Shown here piece by piece: positions 32,867-43,258 of a DNA stretch of 64,000 bases. Source of the stretch: Streptomyces sp. DvalAA-43 (GTDB taxonomy: Bacteria; Actinomycetota; Actinomycetes; Streptomycetales; Streptomycetaceae); contig NZ_FMBW01000052.1 in NCBI RefSeq assembly GCF_900091725.1, positions 98,704-162,703 on the forward strand. The letters are read 5' to 3'. The notes under the pieces are model-generated. The model did no database searches. It saw only the letters and a list, made by a program, of their open reading frames with translations, and was not told the origin of the DNA. The translations under genes and the position numbers were made by a program. How positions within the stretch are numbered: the first letter of the stretch is position 1; each line of letters begins with the position of its first letter.

Positions 32867-33769
32867 ATGGCAATCATCGAAGCGAACGGGGTGCGGAAGG
32901 CGTACGCCGGGCGCACCGTGGTCGACGGAGTGAGCTTCACCGTCGACGAGGGGGAGATCTTCGGGATCCTCGGCCCCAACGGCGCGGGCAAGACCACCAC
33001 CGTCGAGTGCATCGGGGGACTGCGGGTCCCCGACGCCGGTACGGTCCGCGTCGCCGGACTCGACCCCGTCGCCGACCACGACCGGGTCACCCGGCTGCTC
33101 GGCGCCCAGCTCCAGGAGAGCGAACTCCAGCCCAAGATCACCGTGGCCGAGGCGCTGGAGCTCTACAGCGCCTTCTACCCGGACCCCGCCGACTGGCGGG
33201 AGCTCGCCGAACGGCTGGGCCTGCACACCGCGTTCGGCACCCGCTTCGCGAAGCTGTCCGGCGGTCAGAAGCAGCGGCTCTCCATCGCGCTGGCCCTGGT
33301 CGGCAACCCGCGCGTGGTGGTGCTCGACGAGCTGACCACCGGACTGGACCCACGGGCCCGCCGGGACACCTGGAAGCTGATCGAGGACGTACGCGACAGC
33401 GGCGTCACCGTCCTGCTGGTCACCCACTTCATGGAGGAGGCCAGACAGCTCTGCGACCGGATCGCCGTGATCGACAAGGGGAAGGTCGTCGCCCTCGACA
33501 CCCCCTCCGGGCTGATCGGCAAGGCGGACAGCTCCACCGTCATCTCCTTCACCCCGTCCCGTCCGCTCGCCGACACCGAGCTGGGGCAGCTGCCCGGCGC
33601 GGCCTCCGTCGAGCGCAAGGGCGACCGCATCGTCATCAGCGGCACCGACGAGACGGTCAACGCGGTGATCTCCCTGCTGGCCCGGCACAGCGTCACCGCA
33701 CACCGGCTCCGCGTCTCCGAGGCGACGCTCGACGACGCCTTCCTCGACCTCACAGAACAGGCTTCCTGA
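32867..33769 (+). CDS. ABC transporter ATP-binding protein (ABC-2 export system)
   Basis: A 300-residue DrrA-like ATPase. Walker A is GPNGAGKTT (about residue 40), the signature is LSGGQKQRLSIALAL (about 137), and Walker B is VVVLDELTTGLDPR. A C-terminal regulatory extension of about 80 residues is typical of the drug-export subgroup. Start ATG at 32867 (MAIIEANGVRKAY) is chosen over the ATG at 32855 because the conserved fold begins there; the ribosome site is weak. The permease gene begins one base after the stop codon. Confidence 0.93.
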   Translation: MAIIEANGVRKAYAGRTVVDGVSFTVDEGEIFGILGPNGAGKTTTVECIGGLRVPDAGTVRVAGLDPVADHDRVTRLLGAQLQESELQPKITVAEALELYSAFYPDPADWRELAERLGLHTAFGTRFAKLSGGQKQRLSIALALVGNPRVVVLDELTTGLDPRARRDTWKLIEDVRDSGVTVLLVTHFMEEARQLCDRIAVIDKGKVVALDTPSGLIGKADSSTVISFTPSRPLADTELGQLPGAASVERKGDRIVISGTDETVNAVISLLARHSVTAHRLRVSEATLDDAFLDLTEQAS

Positions 33770-33770
33770 G

Positions 33771-34562
33771 ATGACCACGGCGCACCCGGCCCCGGCGACG
33801 GCCACCACGACACCCGCACCGGCGTCCGCGCACAGGGCGGTGCTCAGGACCGAGGCCCGGCTCTTCCTGCGCGAACCCGGCGCCCTGTTCTGGATCGTCG
33901 TCTTCCCGACCGCGCTCCTGTCGATCCTCGGCCTCATCCCCTCCTTCGGGGAGCACAAGGACGAACTCGGCGGCCGACGCGTCATCGACCTGTACGTACC
34001 GGTGGCGGTCCTGCTCGCCATGATCATGTCCGGGCTCCAGGCCATGCCACCCGTCCTCACCGGCTACCGCGAACGCGGCATCCTGCGCCGGATGTCCACC
34101 ACCCCGGTACGCCCCTCCGCGCTGCTCACCGCGCAGATCGCGCTGCACGGCGCCGCCGCCCTCGCCTCCGCCGCACTGGCGATGACCGTCGGCCGGACCG
34201 TCTTCGGTGTCGCGCTGCCCCGGCAGGCGGCCGGCTACCTGGTGGCGCTGCTGCTGGCCGTGGCGAGCGTGCTGGCGCTCGGCTCGCTGCTCTGCGCCCT
34301 CGCCCGTACGGCCAAGGGGTCCGCCGCCATCAGCTCGGTCGTCTACCTCCTGATGATGTTCACCGCCGGGGTCTGGATCCCGGTGCAGGGCATGCCCGAG
34401 ACCCTGCGGAACATCGTCCGGTTCACCCCGTTCGGCGCGGCCTCCGAAGCGCTGGACCGGGCGGCCTCCGGCGGCTGGCCCGGCCTCGCGCAGCTCGGCG
34501 CGATGGCGCTGTGGACGGCGCTGCTGACGTATCTCGCGACCCGTCTGTTCCGGTGGGAGTGA
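33771..34562 (+). CDS. ABC-2 type permease
   Basis: A 263-residue membrane protein with six hydrophobic segments and the ABC-2 signature region near the C-terminus (GVWIPVQGMPETLRNIVRFTPFG). Pairs with the ATPase encoded immediately upstream to export a substrate, probably an antibiotic-like or lipid molecule. The N-terminal 25 residues are Ala/Thr/Pro-rich. A two-component system follows after 32 bases and probably controls this exporter, a common arrangement for antimicrobial-responsive pumps. Confidence 0.92.
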   Translation: MTTAHPAPATATTTPAPASAHRAVLRTEARLFLREPGALFWIVVFPTALLSILGLIPSFGEHKDELGGRRVIDLYVPVAVLLAMIMSGLQAMPPVLTGYRERGILRRMSTTPVRPSALLTAQIALHGAAALASAALAMTVGRTVFGVALPRQAAGYLVALLLAVASVLALGSLLCALARTAKGSAAISSVVYLLMMFTAGVWIPVQGMPETLRNIVRFTPFGAASEALDRAASGGWPGLAQLGAMALWTALLTYLATRLFRWE

Positions 34563-34594
34563 CCGGCGACGCGGAGTAGGGGCAGACTGCGCCC

Positions 34595-35884
34595 ATGAAC
34601 GCGTGGGACACGGCGACGGCGCACCGGAGCAACACCGTGAACGCCGAGCACGGATGGGAACGGTTCTTCAGGTACGGGCCCTACGGGTTCCTCGGCGCGA
34701 GCATCGTCGTATCCGCCGTGAGCGCCCCGCTCATCATGGATCGCGCCGACGTGTACACCGCCGTGGTGCTGGTGCCCGTCGCTCTCGCCCTCCAGCTCTG
34801 GTGGGGGCGGGCCGGGCCGGCCGTCGCCCCCAAGTCGCGGGCGCCGCAGTTCTACTACGTCGCCCGCACGCTGATCGCCTTCGCGCTGACCTGGTGCAAC
34901 CCGTTCTTCTCCGTGTACGCGATTCTCGGGTACTTCGACACCGGGCGGCTGCTCCCGGCCCGCGCCGTCCGTCCCGGGCTCCTGACCACCGCCGTCATCA
35001 TGGCGGGAGCGCAGTGCGGCAGCGGCCTGCCGCCGGTCTCCCTGATGAACTGGGCCGCCTTCGGCGCCCTGCTCTGCCTGCACGTGACCCTCACCATGGT
35101 CTTCGCCAGGATCGGCGACCGCGAGGCCGACCACGCCCGTACCCAGGTCGACACCATCACCGAACTAGAGTCGGCCAACGCCCGCCTCGAACAGGCCCTC
35201 GCGGAGAACGCCGGGCTGCACGCCCAACTCCTGGTCCAGGCCCGCGAGGCGGGCGTCGCCGACGAACGACGGCGGCTCGCCGCCGAGATCCACGACACCC
35301 TGGCCCAGGGCCTGACCGGCATCATCGCCCAGCTCCAGGTGGTGACCTCGGTCGGCGACACCCGGCCGGAACTGGCCCGGGAGCACCTGGACCGCGCCGC
35401 CGCCCTCGCCCGGCACAGCCTCGGCGAGGCCCGCCGCTCGGTCCACGACCTGGTCCCCGCCGCCCTGGAACACGACGACCTGCCGGGCGCCCTGAAGCGC
35501 ACGGTCACCGACTGGGGGGAACGTAACGGGGTCCGGGCCGAGTTCACCGTCACCGGCACCGTCGAGCCGGTCCACGACGAGATAGCCGCGACCCTCCTGA
35601 GGATCGCCGAGGAGGCCCTCGCCAACGTCGGCCGCCACGCCGGGGCCTCCCGGGCCGGGGTCACGCTGTCGTTCATGGGCGTCGAACTCACCCTGGACGT
35701 ACGGGACGACGGCCGCGGCTTCGACCCGGCCGCCCTGCCCCCGCGCAGCGGTGCGGGCGGCTTCGGGCTCGGCGGGATGCGGGCCCGCGCCGAACGCATC
35801 GCGGGCACCGTCGAGGTGGAGACGGAGCCGGGGGGCGGCACGGCGGTCTGCGCCCGGGTGCCCCTGGTCCGCAACAGCCGATGA
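34595..35884 (+). CDS. Sensor histidine kinase next to ABC-2 exporter
   Basis: A 429-residue kinase. Four to six membrane segments (about residues 30-175) carry no large external domain, so this is an intramembrane-sensing type. A coiled coil leads to the phosphoacceptor His233 in AAEIHDTLAQG. The ATPase domain shows EEALANVGRHA, DVRDDGRGFD and GFGLGGMRARAE, all intact. The ATG at 34595 lies 32 bases after the permease stop. It should phosphorylate the regulator encoded next and probably senses an envelope-active compound, which is inference from context. Confidence 0.92.
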   Translation: MNAWDTATAHRSNTVNAEHGWERFFRYGPYGFLGASIVVSAVSAPLIMDRADVYTAVVLVPVALALQLWWGRAGPAVAPKSRAPQFYYVARTLIAFALTWCNPFFSVYAILGYFDTGRLLPARAVRPGLLTTAVIMAGAQCGSGLPPVSLMNWAAFGALLCLHVTLTMVFARIGDREADHARTQVDTITELESANARLEQALAENAGLHAQLLVQAREAGVADERRRLAAEIHDTLAQGLTGIIAQLQVVTSVGDTRPELAREHLDRAAALARHSLGEARRSVHDLVPAALEHDDLPGALKRTVTDWGERNGVRAEFTVTGTVEPVHDEIAATLLRIAEEALANVGRHAGASRAGVTLSFMGVELTLDVRDDGRGFDPAALPPRSGAGGFGLGGMRARAERIAGTVEVETEPGGGTAVCARVPLVRNSR

Positions 35885-35903
35885 CCAGTACGGTTGACCC
35901 GCC

Positions 35904-36554
35904 ATGGCTCAGGAAACCGCACGCGTCATCACGCTCGTCGTCGTCGACGACCACCCCGTCGTACGGGACGGTCTGCGCGGCATGTTCGATTCGGCCCCCG
36001 GCTTCGAGGTCCTCGGAGAGGCGTCGAACGGGGTGGAGGGCGTCGAGCTGGCGCTCCGCCTGGACCCCGACGTCGTCCTGATGGACCTGCGGATGCCGGG
36101 CGGCGGCGGGGTCGCCGCCATCACCGAACTGACCGGGCGCGGCGCCCGCTCCAAGGTGCTGGTCCTCACCACGTACGACACCGACTCCGACACCCTGCCC
36201 GCGATCGAGGCCGGGGCGACCGGCTATCTGCTCAAGGACGCGCCCCGCGACGAGCTGTTCACCGCCGTCCGCGCCGCCGCCGACGGCCGCACCGTGCTCT
36301 CGCCCGCCGTCGCCTCCCGGCTCATCTCACGGGTGCGCACCCCGGCGGCGCCGGGCGGCGAGTCGCTCTCGGCCCGCGAACGCGAGGTGCTCGAACTGGT
36401 CGCGAAGGGCACGTCGAACCGTGAGATCGCCGCCGAGCTGTTCATCAGCGAGGCCACCGTGAAGACCCATCTCACCCATGTCTTCGCCAAGCTGGGCGCC
36501 AAGGACCGGGCCGCCGCCGTCGCGATCGGCTACGAGCGGGGCATCCTCGGCTGA
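35904..36554 (+). CDS. Response regulator, NarL/FixJ family
   Basis: A 216-residue regulator with receiver residues Asp15/Asp16 and phosphoacceptor Asp61 in VVLMDLRMPGGGG, the Lys in YLLKDAP, and a LuxR-type helix-turn-helix (LSAREREVLELVAKGTSNREIA). Partner of the kinase 19 bases upstream and probable activator of the exporter genes in front of it. Converges on glgX with 44 bases between stops. Confidence 0.93.
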   Translation: MAQETARVITLVVVDDHPVVRDGLRGMFDSAPGFEVLGEASNGVEGVELALRLDPDVVLMDLRMPGGGGVAAITELTGRGARSKVLVLTTYDTDSDTLPAIEAGATGYLLKDAPRDELFTAVRAAADGRTVLSPAVASRLISRVRTPAAPGGESLSAREREVLELVAKGTSNREIAAELFISEATVKTHLTHVFAKLGAKDRAAAVAIGYERGILG

Positions 36555-36598
36555 CCCGGGCCGTGCGCCCGTGTGCCCACCCGCCCCGCTCGTCCCGC

Positions 36599-38830
<2,232 letters not shown>

Positions 38831-39219
38831 CTGCTCGCCTCCCGCGGCTCGTGGGGACCTGCACCGGTGAGGGGCGCACGGCGTCCCGGCCGCGGCTCTC
38901 CGAGTGCCGTCCTCCCCTGGTTCTTCCCACCCCGGCGGCCGCACTCACGTCTTTCCCGGCCGGCCCCGCCGGAAGACAGGCTCCGCGCTCGGCTGACGCC
39001 CCGTCGGCGCCCCGCGACAGCCCCGGCCCGGCGGGTCCGTGACACCTGGAACAGTGCCGGGACAACTTGGGACTGAACGGTGACATCCCGGGGGCCATTT
39101 CCCCCTAGCCGGTGTGATTATCTTTCGCTGAGCGTGCATGTGCAGCGCGCGGGGGAGGGAGCCTTTCGGGCTCCCGGGGGCCTTGGCGGGGCCAGGCCGT
39201 GTGAGGGGAGAGAACCACA
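38831..39219. promoter_or_regulatory. 389-base region upstream of glgX and the L,D-transpeptidase
   Basis: The glgX side (38831-39000) is GC-rich with no recognisable element. On the other side, GATTAT at 39115-39120 is a plausible -10 element, and the following leader contains a hairpin GGGAGCC-TTTCG-GGCTCCC at 39157-39175 and a second imperfect one (GGCCTTGGC / GCCAGGCC) at 39179-39198. These may form a structured 5' leader. I could not match it to a known riboswitch. GGGGAG at 39205-39210 is the ribosome site. Confidence 0.45.
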
Positions 39220-40461
39220 TTGAACGGGCAGCCGATATCGGGGACGTCGGCCGGGGCTGACGGCGTACGGCGCGGGCGAGGGTCCAAGGGACCGCTGGCT
39301 CTGGTAGCGGGTGCGCTGCTGTTGCTGGTGACGGCGTGCGGCGGCGGAGACGACACGGGCAGCGGCAAGGGCGGCGGGAAGGTCGGCGACACCGCCGCCT
39401 CGGCGGCCGTGGTGACCGTCGCGCCCAAGGACGGCGCGGACTCGGTCGCGACCAGCGGGGCGCTGAAGGTCTCGGCCGCGCAGGGGAAGCTGACCACGGT
39501 CAAGGTCTCCGACCCCAAGGGCGCCGAGGTCGAGGGGAAGATCGCGACGGACGGCGCGAGCTGGACGCCGGACCAGCACCTCGCGGCGGCCACCAAGTAC
39601 AAGGTCCACGCGATCGCCAAGGACTCCAAGGGCCGTGAGTCGGCGAAGGACACCAGCTTCACCACGCTGGTTCCGCAGAACACCTTCATCGGGCAGTACA
39701 CCCCGGAGGACGGCTCCACCGTCGGCGTCGGGATGCCCGTCTCGATCCACTTCACCCGCGGCATCACCGACCCGGCCGCGGTCGAGAACGCGATCAAGGT
39801 GACGGCCGAGCCGTCCGTCCCGATCGAGGGCCACTGGTTCGGCAACGACCGGCTGGACTTCCGCCCCGAGGAGTACTGGGCCGCGGGCACCAAGGTGACC
39901 GTGAAGCTCAACCTCGACGGCGTCGAGGGACGGCCCGGGGTCTACGGCAAGCAGGCCAAGACGGTCTCCTTCACCATCGGCCGCAAGCAGGTCAGCACGG
40001 TCGACGCGAGCACCCACCGGATGAAGGTCGTCCGCGACGGTCAGCAGATCAAGGACATCCCGATCTCGGCGGGCGCCCCGGCGACCACCACGTACAACGG
40101 CCAGATGGTCATCAGCGAGAAGCTCAAGGTGACCCGGATGAACGGTGACACCGTCGGCTTCGGCGGCGAGTACGACATCAAGGACGTGCCGCACGCGATG
40201 CGTCTGTCCACCTCGGGCACCTTCATCCACGGCAACTACTGGGGCGCCTCCAGCATCTTCGGTTCGACCAACACCAGCCACGGCTGCGTCGGTCTGCAGG
40301 ACGTGCGCGGCGCCTGGAGCAGCAAGACCTCGGCCGCCTGGCTCTTCGACAACTCGCTCATCGGCGACGTCGTGATCGTGAAGAACTCGCACGACAAGAC
40401 GATCGCCCCGGACAACGGCCTCAACGGCTGGAACATGTCCTGGTCGGAGTGGACCAAGTAG
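39220..40461 (+). CDS. L,D-transpeptidase lipoprotein (Ig-like domains plus YkuD)
   Basis: A 413-residue lipoprotein that would form 3-3 cross-links in peptidoglycan or attach proteins to it. The lipobox ends at Cys40 (LLLLVTAC). Two Ig-like domains follow (about residues 60-250), then the YkuD catalytic domain with the motif SHGCVGL and the nucleophile Cys356; the histidine of HGNYWG is also present. The order is that of the actinobacterial Ldt family such as LdtMt2. The start is TTG at 39220 with GGGGAG nine bases upstream; no better start is available before the signal sequence. Followed by a strong terminator. Confidence 0.93.
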   Translation: MNGQPISGTSAGADGVRRGRGSKGPLALVAGALLLLVTACGGGDDTGSGKGGGKVGDTAASAAVVTVAPKDGADSVATSGALKVSAAQGKLTTVKVSDPKGAEVEGKIATDGASWTPDQHLAAATKYKVHAIAKDSKGRESAKDTSFTTLVPQNTFIGQYTPEDGSTVGVGMPVSIHFTRGITDPAAVENAIKVTAEPSVPIEGHWFGNDRLDFRPEEYWAAGTKVTVKLNLDGVEGRPGVYGKQAKTVSFTIGRKQVSTVDASTHRMKVVRDGQQIKDIPISAGAPATTTYNGQMVISEKLKVTRMNGDTVGFGGEYDIKDVPHAMRLSTSGTFIHGNYWGASSIFGSTNTSHGCVGLQDVRGAWSSKTSAAWLFDNSLIGDVVIVKNSHDKTIAPDNGLNGWNMSWSEWTK

Positions 40462-40483
40462 CCCTTCGCACGAGGAACACGGA

Positions 40484-40520
40484 GCGGGCCCGGTGCTGTG
40501 ACCAACAGCACCGGGCCCGC
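40484..40520 (+). terminator. Terminator after the L,D-transpeptidase gene
   Basis: Perfect 16-base arms GCGGGCCCGGTGCTGT / ACAGCACCGGGCCCGC with loop GACCA. Confidence 0.87.
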
Positions 40521-40525
40521 CGCCG

Positions 40526-40539
40526 TTAGCGACCGCTAA
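40526..40539 (+). promoter_or_regulatory. Palindrome upstream of the enoyl-CoA hydratase
   Basis: GTTAGCGACCGCTAAC is a 16-base imperfect palindrome (GTTAGCG-AC-CGCTAAC, arms of seven) that ends about ten bases before the ATG. Its position fits a TetR/FadR-type operator or the core of a leaderless-type promoter. Function is inferred from position only. Confidence 0.5.
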
Positions 40540-40549
40540 CCTGCCTCCC

Positions 40550-41317
40550 ATGACCGCACATCTCGAAGTACGCGACGGCGTCGGCACCATCCGGCTGGAC
40601 CGTCCGCCCATGAACGCCCTGGACGTAGCCACCCAGGACCGGCTGCGTGAACTCGCCGAGGAGGCGACCCGGCGCGACGACGTGCGCGCCGTCGTCCTCT
40701 ACGGCGGCGAGAAGGTGTTCGCGGCGGGCGCGGACATCAAGGAGATGCAGGCGATGGACCACCCGGCGATGGTCGTACGGTCCAAGGCGCTGCAGGACTC
40801 GTTCACCGCGGTGGCCCGGATCCCCAAGCCCGTCGTCGCCGCCGTCACCGGCTACGCGCTGGGCGGCGGCTGCGAGCTGGCGCTCTGCGCCGACTTCCGT
40901 ATCGCCGCCGACAACGCCAAGCTGGGCCAGCCCGAGATCCTGCTCGGACTGATCCCGGGCGCGGGCGGCACCCAGCGCCTGGCCCGGCAGATCGGCCCCT
41001 CCAAGGCCAAGGACCTGATCTTCACGGGGCGCCACGTCAGGGCCGAAGAGGCCCTGACGATCGGTCTGGTGGACCGGGTGGCGCCCGCCGCCGAGGTGTA
41101 CGAGCAGGCGCACGCCTGGGCCGCCGCGCTGGCGAAGGGGCCGGCTCTGGCGCTGCGCGCCGCCAAGGAGTCCATCGACGCCGGGCTGGAGACGGACATC
41201 GACACCGGGCTCACGATCGAGCGGAACTGGTTCGCCGGACTGTTCGCCACCGAGGACCGGGAACGCGGAATGCGCAGCTTCGTGGAGGACGGACCGGGCA
41301 AGGCCAAGTTCCTCTGA
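40550..41317 (+). CDS. Enoyl-CoA hydratase/isomerase family protein
   Basis: A 255-residue crotonase-fold enzyme that hydrates enoyl-CoA in fatty-acid breakdown. The oxyanion-hole residues lie in FAAGADIKEM and ALGGGCELALCADFRIA, and both catalytic glutamates are present, in GGGCELAL and AKLGQPEILLGLIPGAGG. Length is standard. It is a single gene between two terminators or gaps, so it has its own promoter (TTAGCGACCGCTAA near 40526-40539 is a palindrome just upstream and might be an operator). The exact acyl substrate is unknown. Confidence 0.93.
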   Translation: MTAHLEVRDGVGTIRLDRPPMNALDVATQDRLRELAEEATRRDDVRAVVLYGGEKVFAAGADIKEMQAMDHPAMVVRSKALQDSFTAVARIPKPVVAAVTGYALGGGCELALCADFRIAADNAKLGQPEILLGLIPGAGGTQRLARQIGPSKAKDLIFTGRHVRAEEALTIGLVDRVAPAAEVYEQAHAWAAALAKGPALALRAAKESIDAGLETDIDTGLTIERNWFAGLFATEDRERGMRSFVEDGPGKAKFL

Positions 41318-41568
41318 CCGAACGCCAGTTGGGCACAGAATGACACGGGTTCATCCGTGTGGGCGGATTATCCGGGCCTGGGGACAGCCACGGGTCCCGG
41401 CTCCCGGATGGGCCCGTACGGCTGGCTCGAATGGGGTATCCGTGCAGGTCGGAGGGGGTGTGGTGGCTCGCGTTCTGCCGCTGGCATATGCCCTCCGGCC
41501 GTCCTGGAATGATGTGTTCCGGGGTGCGGATTCCTTCGGAACGGCCCCGGGGCGCCCGCCTTGCGGCC

Positions 41569-42084
41569 ATGATGGTGTCCATGGCGGGCCTGGAGGGTGT
41601 GGAACAGCCGCGACCGCACAGCGGTGCGACAGCGGCACGCTGGATGTCGGCCGGCGATGACGAACAGGCGTTCAAGGCGCTGGAGTTGTTCGGAAATCCG
41701 GCGGAGGGCGAAGTCCGGCTGCCCTCCCGTCCGGAGTCCGCGGCCACCGCCCGGCGGCTCACCTCGTGCGTGGTCCTGCGGCAGTGGGCCCTCTCCCCGC
41801 AGACCGCCGAGTACGCCGTGCTGCTCGTCTCGGAGCTGGTCGGCAACGCGGTGCGGCACACGGGTGCCCGGGTCTTCGGGCTGCGGATGCTGCGCCGCCG
41901 CGGCTGGGTCCGGATCGAGGTGCGCGACCCCTCGCGCGGGCTGCCGTGCCTGATGCCCGTCCAGGAGATGGATGTCAGCGGACGGGGCCTCTTCCTCGTC
42001 GACAAGCTCTCCGACCGCTGGGGGGTGGATCTGCTGCCGCGCGGCAAGACCACCTGGTTCGAGATGCGGATCTCCGACCGCTGA
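41569..42084 (+). CDS. RsbW-like ATP-binding protein (HATPase_c)
   Basis: A 171-residue protein with a single GHKL ATPase domain: N-box in LLVSELVGNAVRHTG, G1-like VRDPSRGLPCLM and G2-like SGRGLFLVDKLSDRWGV. Streptomyces encodes many such stand-alone anti-sigma-like ATPases, some of which act with XRE/DUF397-type regulators. The start is uncertain: three ATGs lie at 41569, 41572 and 41581, and the frame is open further upstream to 41359. The first of the three is reported. No sigma or anti-anti-sigma gene is adjacent. The 250 bases upstream contain no other gene I can support. Confidence 0.8.
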   Translation: MMVSMAGLEGVEQPRPHSGATAARWMSAGDDEQAFKALELFGNPAEGEVRLPSRPESAATARRLTSCVVLRQWALSPQTAEYAVLLVSELVGNAVRHTGARVFGLRMLRRRGWVRIEVRDPSRGLPCLMPVQEMDVSGRGLFLVDKLSDRWGVDLLPRGKTTWFEMRISDR

Positions 42085-42109
42085 ACCCGGCGGGTCGTAC
42101 CCGGAACCA

Positions 42110-42154
42110 CAGCAGCCCCCGGTTCACCGTGATGCGGTGCTTCGGGGGCTGCTG
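42110..42154 (+). terminator. Terminator after the RsbW-like gene
   Basis: Inverted repeat CAGCAGCCCCCG / CGGGGGCTGCTG with 21 bases between the arms, themselves weakly paired. Confidence 0.8.
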
Positions 42155-42439
42155 TGTGGGGGCCGTGAAATGGGGGGTGTGTTCACGGCCGCTTGTGACG
42201 ACCGGGCTCGGGTCATGCGGTCGTGTCACCGACTATGGCAGATGGGCGACCTCCTCGCCAAAAGTGCAAGCGGTACATTCGCTGACATACATGGACAACC
42301 GCAGGAAGAATCGCAGGTGTGATGGGTCACTTGCCTGCAAAAGCGCGCATATTTATGGGATTCGATGAGTGATTCATTCGCTTCGCCCATATGACTAAAT
42401 TGTTATCTTCTTCTCATTTCGCCCCTACTGTGTCTGTAC
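42155..42439 (+). promoter_or_regulatory. AT-rich promoter region before the deacetylase gene
   Basis: This is one of the most AT-rich segments in the window (about 42280-42440) and carries no gene. Candidate elements include the TTGTTATCTTCT stretch near 42399-42410 and TACTGT near 42426, but spacing does not single out one promoter. The low GC is typical of promoters read by alternative sigma factors or bound by nucleoid proteins. Confidence 0.45.
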
Positions 42440-43258
42440 ATGAACGCCTCCGACACTCCGGTGCACCGCCGCAGCGCCCTGCGCGCGGGAGCAGGGGCCG
42501 CCCTCGCCGGTGTCCTCACCGCCGGATGCGCGGACCGCGACACCGCCGGTACCCCCGCCGGGACCGTCACGAACGCGGTGAGCCCGAAGAACCCCGCCGC
42601 CGCGACCACCCGGCCCCCGTCCCCGGAGCCCGCGCCGGGACCGCGCCGCTTCCCCGGGCAGCCGGTCCAGATCGACCACGGCCCCCGCGACCGCGCCCGC
42701 GTCGCCCTCACCTTCCACGGCCAGGGCGACCCCGCCATCGCCCGGACCCTGCTCGCCGAGGCCGAACGGGCCCACGCCCGGGTCACCGTCCTCGCCGTCG
42801 GCACATGGCTCGACGAACACCCCGAAATGGCCCGGCGCATCCTCGACGGCGGCCACGAACTCGGCAACCACACCCAGCACCACGTCGACATCTCCTCGAT
42901 GGGCGAGGCCGAGGCGTACGCGGAGATCGACGACTGCGCCCAGCGGCTGCGCAGGCTCACCGGCTCCATCGGCACCTGGTTCCGGCCCTCGCGCACCCGG
43001 TACGCCACCCCGCTCGTCCAGCGGCTGGCCGCCAGGGCGGGCTACCCGCACGTCCTCTCGTACGACGTGGACTCCCTCGACTTCACCTCACCCGGCGCCG
43101 CGGCCGTCACCCGCAAGGTGGCCGGGGAGATCCGCAACGGATCGGTGGTGAGCCTGCACTTCGGCTACGCGGACACGGTCGCCGCGCTGCCCCTCCTCCT
43201 CACCGAAATCGACCGCCGCCACCTGCGCGCGGTGACGACCACGGAGCTGCTGACCTGA
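42440..43258 (+). CDS. Polysaccharide deacetylase-like (NodB) lipoprotein with altered motif 1
   Basis: A 272-residue lipoprotein with twin-Arg-like start (HRRSALRAGAG) and lipobox ending at Cys30 (GVLTAGC). The NodB fold is recognisable: motif 2 histidines in NHTQHH (His144, His148), FRPSRTRY for motif 3, and VVSLHFGYADT for motif 5. Motif 1 reads TFHGQGD at residues 91-97 where active enzymes have TFDDG, so the catalytic-base and metal-binding aspartates are replaced. The protein may be inactive, may use other residues, or may only bind glycan. The stop codon overlaps the next gene's ATG, so the two are translationally coupled. Confidence 0.87.
   Translation: MNASDTPVHRRSALRAGAGAALAGVLTAGCADRDTAGTPAGTVTNAVSPKNPAAATTRPPSPEPAPGPRRFPGQPVQIDHGPRDRARVALTFHGQGDPAIARTLLAEAERAHARVTVLAVGTWLDEHPEMARRILDGGHELGNHTQHHVDISSMGEAEAYAEIDDCAQRLRRLTGSIGTWFRPSRTRYATPLVQRLAARAGYPHVLSYDVDSLDFTSPGAAAVTRKVAGEIRNGSVVSLHFGYADTVAALPLLLTEIDRRHLRAVTTTELLT

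Noticed and set aside
39120..39219. A c-di-AMP (ydaO-type) riboswitch before the L,D-transpeptidase gene
   Set aside because: The location is suggestive, but I could not find the conserved core elements; only two simple hairpins are supported.
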